Assembly: GCA_049317725.1 (NCBI GenBank)
Contig: JBMOHS010000022.1
Location: 1 to 32,315 of the forward strand
Direction of reading: 5' to 3'
Source of the DNA: CAIOZW01 sp049317725
GTDB taxonomy: Bacteria; Acidobacteriota; Blastocatellia; RBC074
DNA length: 32,315 nucleotides
Positions 15,328 to 26,937 of this stretch are shown one piece after another. Each line of letters starts with the position of its first letter. Position 1 is the stretch's first letter. Below the pieces are notes generated by a model. That model worked only from the letters and a program-made list of their open reading frames with translations, ran no database searches and was not told the DNA's origin. A program made the translations under genes and the position numbers.

Positions 15328-15990
15328 TTGGGTATCGCAGAGGGAAAAGGTGGTTCTTTTGAAGAGGAAGTCCGACGGGCTGAGCGGACTCTCGCCCGTC
15401 GCGACCCGATCCTCCGCGGCTTGGTCCGGCGTTACGGTTCCTGCCAGATCTGTCCCCATCCTGACTATTTTGACGCCCTTGTCAGGTCGATTCTCTCTCA
15501 GCAACTCTCAACGAAGGCAGCAGCGACGATCTATTGCCGTTTTCTTGCCTTGTACGCGACGCAGACCTCCCCCTCCCCCGGAATGATCCTGGCGACTCCC
15601 ACGGAGAGCTTGCGTTCAGTTGGAATCTCTGCCCAGAAGATTGGCTACCTCCGTGACCTCTCGCAATCGGTCGAGGAGGGCAGGTTGTCCCTCGCCCACT
15701 TTCCGCAGTTGACCGACGAGGAGATCATTCGCCAGCTGGTCGTGATCAAGGGGATTGGGGTCTGGACAGTGCAGATGCTGCTGATCTTCTCTCTGGGACG
15801 GTTGGACGTGCTTCCGGTAGGGGATCTTGGCATTCGGAAGGCGATCCAACGTTGGTTCAGTGAAGATGCCCCACCCTCACCGCTCCCCGGCCCGGCGGAG
15901 ATCGAGTCGATCGCTCTGCAGCGAAGATGGGCTCCCTACCGATCGGTGGCTTCCTGGTACCTCTGGCGGAGCCTCGAGAATACTCCGTGA
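15328..15990 (+). CDS. alkA: DNA-3-methyladenine glycosylase II (AlkA-type, HhH-GPD)
   Basis: AlkA-type enzymes excise alkylated purines, the first step of base-excision repair. The 220-residue protein consists of the HhH-GPD domain only, without the N-terminal domain of E. coli AlkA, as in the shorter bacterial and yeast MAG1-like forms. Motifs seen: FDALVRSILSQQLSTKAAATIYCRF (about 48-72), the hairpin-helix-hairpin VVIKGIGVWTVQMLLIFSLGR (about 138-158) and the catalytic Asp in LPVGDLGIRKAIQ (about 167). RWAPYRSVASWYLWR closes the fold in the usual way. The start is TTG 15328, with GAGGAAG upstream; no in-frame ATG precedes the conserved domain. Confidence 0.9.
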   Translation: MGIAEGKGGSFEEEVRRAERTLARRDPILRGLVRRYGSCQICPHPDYFDALVRSILSQQLSTKAAATIYCRFLALYATQTSPSPGMILATPTESLRSVGISAQKIGYLRDLSQSVEEGRLSLAHFPQLTDEEIIRQLVVIKGIGVWTVQMLLIFSLGRLDVLPVGDLGIRKAIQRWFSEDAPPSPLPGPAEIESIALQRRWAPYRSVASWYLWRSLENTP

Positions 15991-16247
15991 GAGCCCTCCC
16001 CCTCCGATGCGCGACAGGCCCTCGCCGAATGGGCCGGTTGCCTTTTGTAGGGCAATTCCCTATTCTCTCTCTTTGGGCTTCTGGCATTGGTCTTCAGGGC
16101 TGATCATCGGGCAGTTGAAGATCCATGGAGGGCTTCTTCATCCAAGATGTGTTCGTCTTTTGAAAGGCCTTCCGGCCGGGATTTGCCTGTCTGACCCCAG
16201 CCCCGTGGGTGAGTCGATCGCCCTCCATTCGGACTTATACAATTTTT

Positions 16248-18044
<1,797 letters not shown>

Positions 18045-18115
18045 CCCCCTCTCTCAGGGCCATCTGAATCTTGGTGGACAAGAGATGGGCCCCTCATCGA
18101 CGAAGGCGGTGGACA

Positions 18116-18886
18116 ATGAAGAGTGAACGTGTGATCCCGATCTTTGCCCTCTCGCTGGTTCAGTTCCCGGGTGCCTTGACTCCCCTCCACATCTTCGAGC
18201 CGCGCTATCGGCAGATGCTCGCCGAAGTGATGGCTGGCGACAAGGCCTTTGGGATCCTCTATCGTGGCGACACGGCGTCGACCGGGGAGGATCCCGCACC
18301 TCCTTCCGGCTCCACGAGCGCGCTTCGACCCGTTGGGTGTCTCGTCGAGGTTGTTCTCCGCGAGCCGATGGATGACGGTCGATCGAACATTCTCTGTCAG
18401 GGACGGGAACGCTTCGAGGTTCTACGGGAACTGCCGGCGAGCCCTTACCCCCGGGCAGAAGTCCTCTTATGGGGGGATACTCTGCCGGAGACGGAATCCG
18501 AGCAGAGCGCGCTCGAAGAGGAGGTCGGCCAGACCCTCGCCTTGGTCAAGCGACTGCTCGCCGTTTGGCAGGGAGAGGCTTCGACTAGAGGGGACGTCGC
18601 TGGCCACCTCGTTGAGCAACTGACGCATCCCCCGGAGGACCCCGAAAATCTCTCGCTGTTGGTCGCCGCTCTTCTCGACGTTCCCCTCTCTCTACAGCAG
18701 CGCTGGTTGGAGCAGACGAGGACGCTGGACCGCCTCCAGGAGATCAATCCCCGCCTTCGGCACTTCATTGCCCAGTTGGAGGACCAGCATCGCGTCGAGC
18801 GGATCGCCAAGACCAATGGACACGCTCACAAGACCGGCCTCTCATCAAGCAAGGATGGGAGCCAGGAGGGTCGCCAAGACGGCTAG
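18116..18886 (+). CDS. LON peptidase substrate-binding-domain protein
   Basis: The 256-residue protein contains the Lon N-terminal (LAN/PUA-like) domain without the AAA+ or protease parts: VIPIFALSLVQFPGALTPLHIFEPRYRQMLAEVMAGDKAFGIL at the start, then VGCLVEVVLREPMDDGRSNILCQGRERFEVLREL. The C-terminal half is helical (LALVKRLLAV; DPENLSLLVAALLDVPLSLQQRWLEQTRTLDRLQEINPRL). Stand-alone proteins of this kind are widespread in bacteria and have no firmly established role; substrate delivery or protein quality control is a guess. ATG 18116 matches the family N-terminus. The stop codon shares CTAG (18883-18886) with the stop of the convergent yggU gene. Confidence 0.88.
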   Translation: MKSERVIPIFALSLVQFPGALTPLHIFEPRYRQMLAEVMAGDKAFGILYRGDTASTGEDPAPPSGSTSALRPVGCLVEVVLREPMDDGRSNILCQGRERFEVLRELPASPYPRAEVLLWGDTLPETESEQSALEEEVGQTLALVKRLLAVWQGEASTRGDVAGHLVEQLTHPPEDPENLSLLVAALLDVPLSLQQRWLEQTRTLDRLQEINPRLRHFIAQLEDQHRVERIAKTNGHAHKTGLSSSKDGSQEGRQDG

Positions 18887-19182
18887 TGAAGCGACCTGTT
18901 CGAGAGAGCCAAGCGGAGGGCGTCTTCGCCAATTGCCTCAATGGCAATCCGCTTCCGGCGCTGGTGGTGGCCGGCGAGGATCGTGATCTGTCGTCGGGCA
19001 ACCCCGAGCTCGTCGGCCAAAAATCGAATCAGCTCCTCGTTGGCAGCATTCTCGACCGGAGGAGCCTGGATGGCAACCCGCAGAACTCCCTCCGCCTCCC
19101 CTTGGATGGCGTTGCGAGAGGCGCGCGGGACCACCTGAACCCAGAAGCAGACCCGTCTCTCCTCTCGCCGTACCTCGATCAC
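18883..19182 (-). CDS. yggU: DUF167 / YggU family protein
   Basis: The 99-residue protein matches the DUF167 family: FWVQVVPRASRNAIQGEAEGVLRVAIQAPPVENAANEELIRFLADELGVARRQITILAGHHQRRKRIAI, including the conserved V-P-x-x-x-x and P-x-x-G/N-x-A-N segments. The fold is known from structural genomics, but no function is established. I chose GTG 19182 because GGGGAGG lies 6 bases upstream on the minus strand and the protein then has family length; an upstream alternative at 19290 would overlap yggT. It follows yggT by 38 bases. The gene ends tail-to-tail with the LON-domain gene, the two TAG stops sharing the palindrome CTAG. Confidence 0.88.
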   Translation of the reverse strand: MIEVRREERRVCFWVQVVPRASRNAIQGEAEGVLRVAIQAPPVENAANEELIRFLADELGVARRQITILAGHHQRRKRIAIEAIGEDALRLALSNRSLH

Positions 19183-19220
19183 CAGTGGCCTCCCCTTTCT
19201 CTCGCGTGGCGTGATCGCCC

Positions 19221-19865
19221 TCAGAAGAAGATGGCTTGTACCGCCTGAGTGGCAAAGGAGAGCGCAATCCAGAGGATCACGAACGACCATCCGCTGAAGA
19301 TCCCTCCGAATTCAAAGACACGGAGCAGTGGGGTCAGCCGCTCGAGTGCGCGCCGCGCCAGCTGTGCGAGCAGCCCGAAGATCCACTGAACGAAGACGAC
19401 CGTCATCATCGCCATCAGAAAGAAGAGAACGGCCAGCAGGCCTACTCCGATCAGGTAGCGCGCTCCACTGAACACGTCGCCCCTTCCGAAGGAGATCAGG
19501 CTGAGCCCAACTCCCTGCAGTAGAAAGAAGAGGTTTTGCAGCACTCCCGTCAGCACATACCAGAGAATGGCGAGCGTGACGAGCACCATCAAGATCGATG
19601 GATTGAACCCGAGTGATTGCTGTAAAGGGTAGTAGAAGCGGGAACTTCTCATGTGGCCAATCATCCGATCCGTTGGGCGGCGAAGTGTCTGATAGAGCGT
19701 CCCGAAGGGATTGAGCCGCAGGCTGTCGGTCAGCGCCCGCACCAGGAGCAGCACGACCACAACCCCAATCGACAAGCTGATGGCTCGCAGCGTCCACTCT
19801 TGGAGGAGTCCGACTCCGCTGATCAGTTGCTGTCCTGCATCCAGCGCCTGGAAGAAAAGAACCAT
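19221..19865 (-). CDS. yggT: YggT family membrane protein
   Basis: The 214-residue inner-membrane protein has two YggT repeats. The first (about residues 28-80) ends in the family motif NPFGTLYQTLRRPTDRMI. The second, after helices near 95-115 and 130-165, ends VQWIFGLLAQLARRALERLTPLLRVF, a weaker copy of the same motif. At least five hydrophobic segments are visible. YggT proteins have been linked to osmotic and ionic tolerance and to cell-division gene clusters, without a firm mechanism. ATG 19865 starts 6 bases after the yggS stop, with AGGAGC inside the yggS 3' end as a likely ribosome-binding site, so translation is probably coupled. Confidence 0.87.
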   Translation of the reverse strand: MVLFFQALDAGQQLISGVGLLQEWTLRAISLSIGVVVVLLLVRALTDSLRLNPFGTLYQTLRRPTDRMIGHMRSSRFYYPLQQSLGFNPSILMVLVTLAILWYVLTGVLQNLFFLLQGVGLSLISFGRGDVFSGARYLIGVGLLAVLFFLMAMMTVVFVQWIFGLLAQLARRALERLTPLLRVFEFGGIFSGWSFVILWIALSFATQAVQAIFF

Positions 19866-19871
19866 CGCCTT

Positions 19872-20597
19872 TCACTGCTCCTCTTGGTTGGGGGACGAGT
19901 CCCGCGTCCCGAAAAGTGCCGTCCCAATTCGCACAAAGGTGGCCCCCTCCTCAATGGCGGTCTCGAAATCGTGGCTCATCCCCATCGAGAGGTGGCGGCA
20001 AGTCTCCCCGACCTCACCCCGCTCCCGGATTTGTGCGAGGAGATGCCGCAGCTCCCGAAAGTAGGGGCGGACTTCTTCCGGGTCATCCAGAAAGGGCGGA
20101 ACCGTCATCAGTCCGAGCAGTTCCAGGTGAGGGAGTCGCGCCACCGCGCCACAGAGTGAGAGGACCTCGGCTGGGCTCACCCCGGCTTTTGACATTTCCC
20201 CACCGAGGTTGACTTCGAGGAAGATGGGCATCGAGCGCCCCTTCTCCGCGCAGACGGCCTCGACCCGTTCGGCCAACCGCAGGCTGTCGATCGAGTGAAT
20301 CGTGTCGAAGAGTTCGACGGCTCGGCGAACTTTGTTCGATTGCAGATGGCCGATGAGATGCCAACGGATCCCGTGGCTCCGACGCAGCTCGTCCAGTTCG
20401 GCCATCTTTTCGGCTGCTTCCTGGACCCGGTTCTCTCCCAGCGTGCGCAGCCCGGCTCTGATCCCCTCCGCAACGACGCTGGCAGGAAAGGTCTTGGAGA
20501 CCGCGACGAGGGTCACGTCGCTCCGATCACGACCCGAGCGGCGACAGGCGGCCTCGATCCGTTCTTCGATTCCGGCGAGGCGCGCGGCGACCGTCAT
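19872..20597 (-). CDS. yggS: Pyridoxal phosphate homeostasis protein (YggS/PLPBP)
   Basis: YggS-family proteins bind PLP without enzymatic activity and maintain vitamin B6 and amino-acid balance. The 241-residue TIM-barrel protein shows the family order: VTLVAVSKTF with the PLP-binding Lys at about residue 35, LGENRVQEAAEK, WHLIGHLQSNKVRR, IHSIDSLRLAERV, EVNLGGEMSKAG, GLMTVPPF, LSMGMSHDFETAIEEGATFVRIGTALFG. The last segment binds the phosphate. ATG 20597 has AGGAGG upstream on the minus strand. It lies 32 bases after the VWFA-protein stop and directly before yggT, matching the common yggS-yggT-yggU order. Confidence 0.95.
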   Translation of the reverse strand: MTVAARLAGIEERIEAACRRSGRDRSDVTLVAVSKTFPASVVAEGIRAGLRTLGENRVQEAAEKMAELDELRRSHGIRWHLIGHLQSNKVRRAVELFDTIHSIDSLRLAERVEAVCAEKGRSMPIFLEVNLGGEMSKAGVSPAEVLSLCGAVARLPHLELLGLMTVPPFLDDPEEVRPYFRELRHLLAQIRERGEVGETCRHLSMGMSHDFETAIEEGATFVRIGTALFGTRDSSPNQEEQ

Positions 20598-20629
20598 GCT
20601 CTCTCCTCCTCTGCCTTGATCGGCGGTGC

Positions 20630-21922
<1,293 letters not shown>

Positions 21923-21974
21923 TGGTGCGCCTGCCTCTCGTTCGTTCCAGTGTGGTACTCACCCATCTCTTCTG

Positions 21975-22175
21975 TCATTGATCCGTGGAAGTGTAACAAA
22001 TGGCCCCGTCCTTTGGAAGGTACGCCAACCGCTCAATCCCCACCCGTGCGGCAAACCTGAATCGGCGGGTCGCCGTCTCGGGGCTCGGCCAGAAGCCACT
22101 TGGGGAGCCAGAAAAAGTTGAATCGGATGGCTCACCTGTGGTAATTTCTACACGTTTTGATTCTGTTATTGGCAT
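21975..22175 (-). CDS. Possible small protein, 66 aa
   Basis: ATG 22175 on the minus strand is preceded by AAGGAGCAGGAG with about 9 bases of spacing. The product starts MPITESKRVEITTGEPSD, is Ser/Thr/Pro-rich, then basic-aromatic (RRFRFAARVGIERLAYLPKDG), with no membrane segment. The frame is open 70 codons further upstream. I recognise no family. It would lie 52 bases before the VWFA gene on the same strand and could be its leader gene, or this may be chance openness in non-coding DNA. Confidence 0.28.
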   Translation of the reverse strand: MPITESKRVEITTGEPSDSTFSGSPSGFWPSPETATRRFRFAARVGIERLAYLPKDGAICYTSTDQ

Positions 22176-22537
22176 TGTGATGTGCTCCTGCTCCTTGCCA
22201 ACCTGCCGCTGGGACGACTCCGGGTGCTTGTCGGATGAGCTCTTTCCCCTCATCCACAGCAGCTGTTGATGTTCCCCTTGATTCTCCCGGCGCGCTGTCC
22301 GCGCCGCTCCAGTCTCACCAGTCTGGTTGATCGCCACGATCATCTCCCGACTCCCCAAGGAAGCTGGTGTTTCACCCGCCTTCAATTTCGAAAAGATCGA
22401 GTGATGTGGGCGAATCGGAAGGCAAAGGTTCCTGGCATTGTGCGATACCGGAGATCTTTAGGCAGAAAGACGAACGGAAAGTCGGGTAGAGATGCTGCCT
22501 GCGACAGGTCGGCGCTGCCCCCGGTCAGCCCTTCCAA

Positions 22538-22569
22538 AGCTCTCGAGAAGAGCTCTGGAGACGAGCTCT
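22538..22569 (+). promoter_or_regulatory. Mutually exclusive hairpins upstream of the M23 peptidase gene
   Basis: AGCTCT (22538-22543) can pair with AGAGCT (22549-22554), while AGAGCTC (22549-22555) can pair with GAGCTCT (22563-22569). The middle segment is shared, so only one stem can form at a time. It lies about 130 bases before the ATG at 22701. No T tract follows, so if functional it would more likely act on RNA stability or protein binding than as a terminator. Confidence 0.3.
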
Positions 22570-22654
22570 GAAGAAGAGGTAGACACTGTTCCTCCTCTCC
22601 TTCTCCAGCCCCCCCTCAGAGAGAGTGCCTCGGGGGCAAAGCTTGGGTGGCCGA

Positions 22655-22695
22655 GATTTCCCTGTCCTGGACGAGATTCCCCCTGTCCTGGAGAA
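22655..22695 (+). repeat. 20/21-base imperfect direct repeat ending in the M23 ribosome-binding site
   Basis: Copy 1 (22655-22674) and copy 2 (22675-22695) share the core CCCTGTCCTGGA. In copy 2 the end reads TGGAGAA, which supplies the Shine-Dalgarno for ATG 22701; in copy 1 the same position reads TGGACGA. The pair looks like a recent local duplication. Confidence 0.7.
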
Positions 22696-22700
22696 GATGC

Positions 22701-23567
22701 ATGAATGACGATAAACGATTCTATACTTTTGTTTTTGCTCCTACCGCGAAATCCCCCCTCCGAAAATTCAATCTCCATCATCGGGTAATTTATTCGATTC
22801 TCGCTTTTGCAGGGGTTGGTCTGTTGACGGTACTTTATGGGATGTATGTCATTGCGCAACATGCGGTGGTTGTAACCAAGCTCAATCTGACGCAGCGCGA
22901 AAACCGGAAACTTCGGGAGCAGAACCGGGAAGCGACCAGCAAGTTCGAGTTGTTACAGACGAAGCTCTCCTTCCTTGACACCACGCAGCGTAAGTTGGCC
23001 GAGACCAGCGGCATTGCCAGAAGCAACGACGTGGTGAAAGCGGTTGGGCAGGGGGGGCCCGGCGAGATGGGAACGCTCCTCGATATCGAGCAGGCCACTG
23101 AGGCTCTCGAGACTGAGCTTCGGGAGATCAAAGTCGTCTACGATCGCAGCCAGTTGCGCCTTGCCTCGACCCCAACCGGCTGGCCTGTTCGGGGATATAT
23201 CTCCGATGGCTTTGGCTCCCGGCGCAATCCCTTCGGAGGTGGCGGCTACGAAATGCACGCCGGAGTCGATATCGCCACCAACCACGGATCTCCCATCAGC
23301 GCCACGGCGGATGGAATCGTCCTCTTCGCGGGCTCGTACCAAGGCTATGGGAATGTCGTGGTCCTTGATCACGGCTATGGTCTGACCACCCGCTATGCCC
23401 ACATGTCGAGTATCGAAGTAGAAGTCGGCCAACACGTCACGAGAGGCAAGAAGATCGGGGCTGTCGGCAGCACCGGCCGCTCAACCGCCCCCCACTGCCA
23501 CTACGAGGTACGCCTTCACGATCGGCCGGTCGATCCCCTGCACTACCTGCCGATGGGGCGATCCTAG
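22701..23567 (+). CDS. Membrane-anchored M23 family (LytM-like) metallopeptidase
   Basis: The 288-residue protein has a short cytoplasmic N-terminus, one membrane helix (about 28-55), a coiled coil (about 60-105, LNLTQRENRKLREQNREATSKFELL) and a periplasmic M23 domain (about 160-282). The zinc ligands are in place: His186 and Asp190 in MHAGVDIA, and His265-x-His267 in PHCHYEV, so it should be an active peptidoglycan endopeptidase rather than a degenerate EnvC/NlpD-type activator. ATG 22701 is preceded by GGAGAAG (22690-22696). An ATG further upstream in the same frame (22647) would add residues read from the direct repeat and break the family start. The gene ends before a strong terminator that it shares with convergent carB. 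Confidence 0.92.
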   Translation: MNDDKRFYTFVFAPTAKSPLRKFNLHHRVIYSILAFAGVGLLTVLYGMYVIAQHAVVVTKLNLTQRENRKLREQNREATSKFELLQTKLSFLDTTQRKLAETSGIARSNDVVKAVGQGGPGEMGTLLDIEQATEALETELREIKVVYDRSQLRLASTPTGWPVRGYISDGFGSRRNPFGGGGYEMHAGVDIATNHGSPISATADGIVLFAGSYQGYGNVVVLDHGYGLTTRYAHMSSIEVEVGQHVTRGKKIGAVGSTGRSTAPHCHYEVRLHDRPVDPLHYLPMGRS

Positions 23568-23597
23568 CCCTCTCACCCCTGAGAACAGTTGAGCGAC

Positions 23598-23635
23598 GAA
23601 GAAGAAAGCCCCGGTGGTCCGGGGCTTTCTTCTTC
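23598..23635. terminator. Strong bidirectional intrinsic terminator between the M23 gene and carB
   Basis: GAAGAAGAAAGCCCCGG (23598-23614) and CCGGGGCTTTCTTCTTC (23619-23635) form a perfect 17-bp stem with the tetraloop TGGT. The A-rich left arm and T-rich right arm make it work on either strand. It lies 31 bases after the peptidase stop and 23 bases beyond the carB stop, which end convergently. Confidence 0.92.
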
Positions 23636-23657
23636 CAGCGATCAAGGAAGTGGTCGA

Positions 23658-26600
23658 TCAGGAATGGGCCGAGAGTGCGTGATGCTCCTGGAGGCTGATG
23701 ACGGAGAGTCCATCCGTCTCTCGGAGGGCCGCGATTGCACTGGTCGCGGCATTGGCACCGGTCAGCGTTGTGAAGGTGACGACTCCATACTGCATCGCGG
23801 CGCGTCGTATCGCGCGCTCGTCGTAGTGGGACGCGCGGCCGAGTGGCGTGTTGACGATCAGATCGATCTCGTTGCTTTTGATCAGGTCGACGACATTCGG
23901 GCGCCCCTCGTTGACTTTGAAGACCCGATCACAGGGAATTCCAGCTTCGCTGAGGACGCTGGCGGTGCCCCGGGTGGCAATGAGACGGAAGCCGATCTCG
24001 TGCAACCGTTTCGCGATCCGGACCGCGTTCTTCTTGTCGTTGTCGTTGACGCTGAGGAAGGCCGTCCCGCCGAGGGGAAGGCTGGCATTGCTGCTCATCT
24101 GTGCCTTGGCGAACGCCAAGCCAAAGCTGTCGGCCATCCCCATCACCTCACCAGTCGACCGCATCTCAGGGCCAAGCACTGGGTCGACCCCCTGGAACTT
24201 GACAAAGGGAAAGACGGGTTCCTTGATAAAGAAGTGTCGCACGGGCAGTTCGTCCGGTAGCCCAAACTCTTCGAGTCGCCGACCTGTCATGACGAGGGAG
24301 GCCAGCTTCGCCAACGGGACACCCGTCGCCTTCGAGACGAAAGGCACGGTTCGGGAGGCGCGTGGGTTGACCTCCAGCACATAGACGATGTCGTCCTTGA
24401 TCGCGAACTGGAGGTTCATCAGCCCCTTGACTTCGAGTGCCCGGGCGAGCGATTGCGTGTACCTGCGCATGGTGTCGAGGTGCTCAGGCTTGACCATGTA
24501 GGGGGGGAGGACACAGGAAGAGTCGCCAGAGTGAATCCCCGCCTCTTCAATGTGCTCCTGAATCCCGGCGATGACGCAGCGCTCCCCGTCGGCGAGCGCA
24601 TCGACGTCAACCTCGAACGCATCTTCGAGGAAACGGTCGATCAGTACCGGTCTCTCGGGCGAGGCCGCCACCGCGTGGCGCATGTAGTTCTCCAGGCTCT
24701 TCTCGTCATAGACGATCATCATCGCCCGCCCACCGAGGACATAGCTCGGACGGACCAGTACCGGGTAGCCGATCGAGGCCGCCACACAACGCGCCTCTTC
24801 AACCGTGACTGCCGTGCCATTGATTGGCTGCGGAATGTTCAGTTCGGCGAGGAGCTCGCCAAACCGCTTCCGGTCCTCGGCCAGATCGATCGATTCCGGG
24901 CTGGTTCCAATGATCGGGACCCCCGCTTGATGCAGCCGCATCGCCAGATTGAGAGGGGTTTGCCCCCCAAATTGGACGATGACCCCGACCGGTTTCTCCA
25001 GTTCGACGATGTGCATGACATCCTCGAAGGTGAGCGGTTCGAAGTAGAGCCGGTCGGAGGTGTCGTAATCGGTCGAGACGGTCTCCGGATTGCAATTGAC
25101 CATGATCGTCTCGAATCCGGCTTCGCGCAGTGCGAAGGCGGCGTGACAGCAGCAGTAGTCGAACTCGATGCCCTGTCCGATCCGGTTCGGACCTGACCCG
25201 AGAATCATGATCTTTGGGCGATCGGTCGGGGCCGCCTCGCACTCCTCCTCATAGCTGGAGTAGAGATAGGGCGTGTGCGACTCGAATTCGGCACCGCAGG
25301 TGTCGACCCGCTTGTAGACTGGGACGATTCCATTTCGGAGGCGGGTTGCGCGGACGTCGTCTTCCGTTGCCCGCAGCAGGTCCGCGAGTCTCGCGTCAGA
25401 GAATCCATACCGCTTGGCTTCGCGGAGGCGGTCGGCGGAGAGTGTCGGAAGGGTCGCCTGTTGAATCGCGCGCTGCAGGTCGACGATCTGGCACAGTTGG
25501 GTCAGAAACCAGCGATCGATCCCGGTCAGTTCGTGAATCTCATCGAGCGTCCAGTTCCGCTCGAAGGCGGCGTGGAGATAATGGATCCGGTCAGAGTTGG
25601 GGATGATCAGCTTGCGTCGCAACGTCTCCTCATCGACGTGGCCGACATAGGGGGAACCTCGCCGTTCAAGTGAGCGCACCCCCTTGAGGAAGGCCTCTTT
25701 GAACGTTCGCCCGATCGCCATGACCTCCCCCACCGACTTCATCTGGGTGCCGAGGACGTCCTCTGCTCCCGGAAACTTCTCGAAGGCCCATTTAGGGATC
25801 TTGACGACGACATAGTCGATGGTCGGCTCGAAGGAAGCGGGCGTTTTCCGGGTGATGTCGTTCGGGATTTCGTCAAGGGTGTACCCGATGGCCAACTTGG
25901 CCGCAATCTTGGCGATGGGGAATCCAGTGGCTTTCGAGGCGAGGGCGGAGGACCGGGAGACACGCGGGTTCATCTCGATCACACGCAGCTCCCCATTGAG
26001 CGGGTTGACGGCGAACTGGATGTTCGAGCCTCCCGTCTCGACCCCCACTTTACGAATGATGCGGATCGCGGCATTCCGCATCAACTGGTACTCCCTGTCG
26101 GTCAGGGTCTGCGCCGGTGCAACGGTAATCGAATCCCCCGTGTGGACGCCCATGGCATCGAAGTTCTCGATCGAACAGATGATGACGACATTGTCCGCCA
26201 GATCGCGCATCACCTCCAGCTCGAACTCTTTCCAACCGATGATCGACTCTTCGACGAGGATCTCACTGGTCGGACTGGCGGTCAGCCCACGTTCGGCGAT
26301 CTCCTCGAACTCCTCTCCGTTGTAGGCGATCCCGCCACCCGTCCCTCCAAGCGTGAAACTCGGCCGGATGATGATCGGAAAGTCGATCTCCAGGGCGGCG
26401 CGCTGGGCCTCTTCAAGCGTATGGCAGAAGCGCGCCTTGGGCATCTGCAGGCCAATCTCATCCATCGCCTGCTTGAAGAGAAGCCGGTCCTCGGCGACAC
26501 GGATGGCGGGGAGCTTGGCCCCGATCAGCTCGACTCCATACTGCTCAAGCACCCCACTCTCCGCGAGTTTGACTGTCAGGTTGAGGGCCGTCTGCCCGCC

Positions 26601-26870
26601 TACGGTCGGCAACAACGCATCGGGCCGCTCCCGCTTGATGATCGCGGTAAGTGATTCCACTGTCAGTGGTTCGACATACGTTCGATCCGCCAGCTCGGGA
26701 TCCGTCATGATCGTTGCCGGATTCGAGTTGACCAGAATGACCGTGTACCCCTCCTGCTTCAGCGCCTTGCACGCCTGGGTTCCAGAGTAGTCGAATTCAC
26801 AGGCCTGACCGATGACAATCGGTCCCGACCCGACAATCAGTATTTTTTGCAGATCTGTTCGTTTTGGCAT
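23658..26870 (-). CDS. carB: Carbamoyl-phosphate synthase, large (ammonia/ATP) subunit
   Basis: CarB makes carbamoyl phosphate from bicarbonate, ammonia and two ATP, for pyrimidine and arginine synthesis. The 1070-residue length is standard. The two homologous halves each start with a pre-ATP-grasp signature: KILIVGSGPIVIGQACEFDYSGTQACKAL, and KIMILGSGPNRIGQGIEFDYCCCHAAFAL near residue 555. Each has an ATP-grasp core (FTLGGTGGGIAYNGEEF; YVLGGRAMMIVYDEKSL). The MGS-like allosteric domain is at the C-terminus (AVRIAKRLHEIGFRLIATRGTASVL ... VNTPLGRASHYDE). I chose ATG 26870 because MPKRTDLQKILIVG is the family start. carA is not in the window. The predicted promoter lies so close that the message may have almost no leader. 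Confidence 0.98.
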   Translation of the reverse strand: MPKRTDLQKILIVGSGPIVIGQACEFDYSGTQACKALKQEGYTVILVNSNPATIMTDPELADRTYVEPLTVESLTAIIKRERPDALLPTVGGQTALNLTVKLAESGVLEQYGVELIGAKLPAIRVAEDRLLFKQAMDEIGLQMPKARFCHTLEEAQRAALEIDFPIIIRPSFTLGGTGGGIAYNGEEFEEIAERGLTASPTSEILVEESIIGWKEFELEVMRDLADNVVIICSIENFDAMGVHTGDSITVAPAQTLTDREYQLMRNAAIRIIRKVGVETGGSNIQFAVNPLNGELRVIEMNPRVSRSSALASKATGFPIAKIAAKLAIGYTLDEIPNDITRKTPASFEPTIDYVVVKIPKWAFEKFPGAEDVLGTQMKSVGEVMAIGRTFKEAFLKGVRSLERRGSPYVGHVDEETLRRKLIIPNSDRIHYLHAAFERNWTLDEIHELTGIDRWFLTQLCQIVDLQRAIQQATLPTLSADRLREAKRYGFSDARLADLLRATEDDVRATRLRNGIVPVYKRVDTCGAEFESHTPYLYSSYEEECEAAPTDRPKIMILGSGPNRIGQGIEFDYCCCHAAFALREAGFETIMVNCNPETVSTDYDTSDRLYFEPLTFEDVMHIVELEKPVGVIVQFGGQTPLNLAMRLHQAGVPIIGTSPESIDLAEDRKRFGELLAELNIPQPINGTAVTVEEARCVAASIGYPVLVRPSYVLGGRAMMIVYDEKSLENYMRHAVAASPERPVLIDRFLEDAFEVDVDALADGERCVIAGIQEHIEEAGIHSGDSSCVLPPYMVKPEHLDTMRRYTQSLARALEVKGLMNLQFAIKDDIVYVLEVNPRASRTVPFVSKATGVPLAKLASLVMTGRRLEEFGLPDELPVRHFFIKEPVFPFVKFQGVDPVLGPEMRSTGEVMGMADSFGLAFAKAQMSSNASLPLGGTAFLSVNDNDKKNAVRIAKRLHEIGFRLIATRGTASVLSEAGIPCDRVFKVNEGRPNVVDLIKSNEIDLIVNTPLGRASHYDERAIRRAAMQYGVVTFTTLTGANAATSAIAALRETDGLSVISLQEHHALSAHS

Positions 26871-26880
26871 AGCGCTGGTT

Positions 26881-26910
26881 ATATTAGGGAAGAGAAGTCG
26901 AAAATGTCCA
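26881..26910 (-). promoter_or_regulatory. Candidate sigma70-type promoter for carB
   Basis: On the minus strand TGGACA (26910-26905) and TAATAT (26886-26881) are 18 bases apart. Transcription would start near 26874, only about 4 bases before the carB ATG at 26870, and no Shine-Dalgarno precedes that ATG. The promoter lies in the 67-base gap after the NrdD-like gene. Confidence 0.5.
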
Positions 26911-26937
26911 GCCGAAATTCCTGAATGGAGGAATGGG

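Larger units (their letters stand above)
21923..22700. other. 778-base mostly non-coding interval between the VWFA and M23 genes
   Basis: Contents supported: a weak candidate small gene on the minus strand (21975-22175), two overlapping alternative hairpins (22538-22569) and a direct repeat that ends in the ribosome-binding site of the peptidase gene (22655-22695). The composition from 22000 to 22650 lacks the codon bias of neighbouring genes. No tRNA, riboswitch or promoter consensus could be assigned with confidence. Confidence 0.5.
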
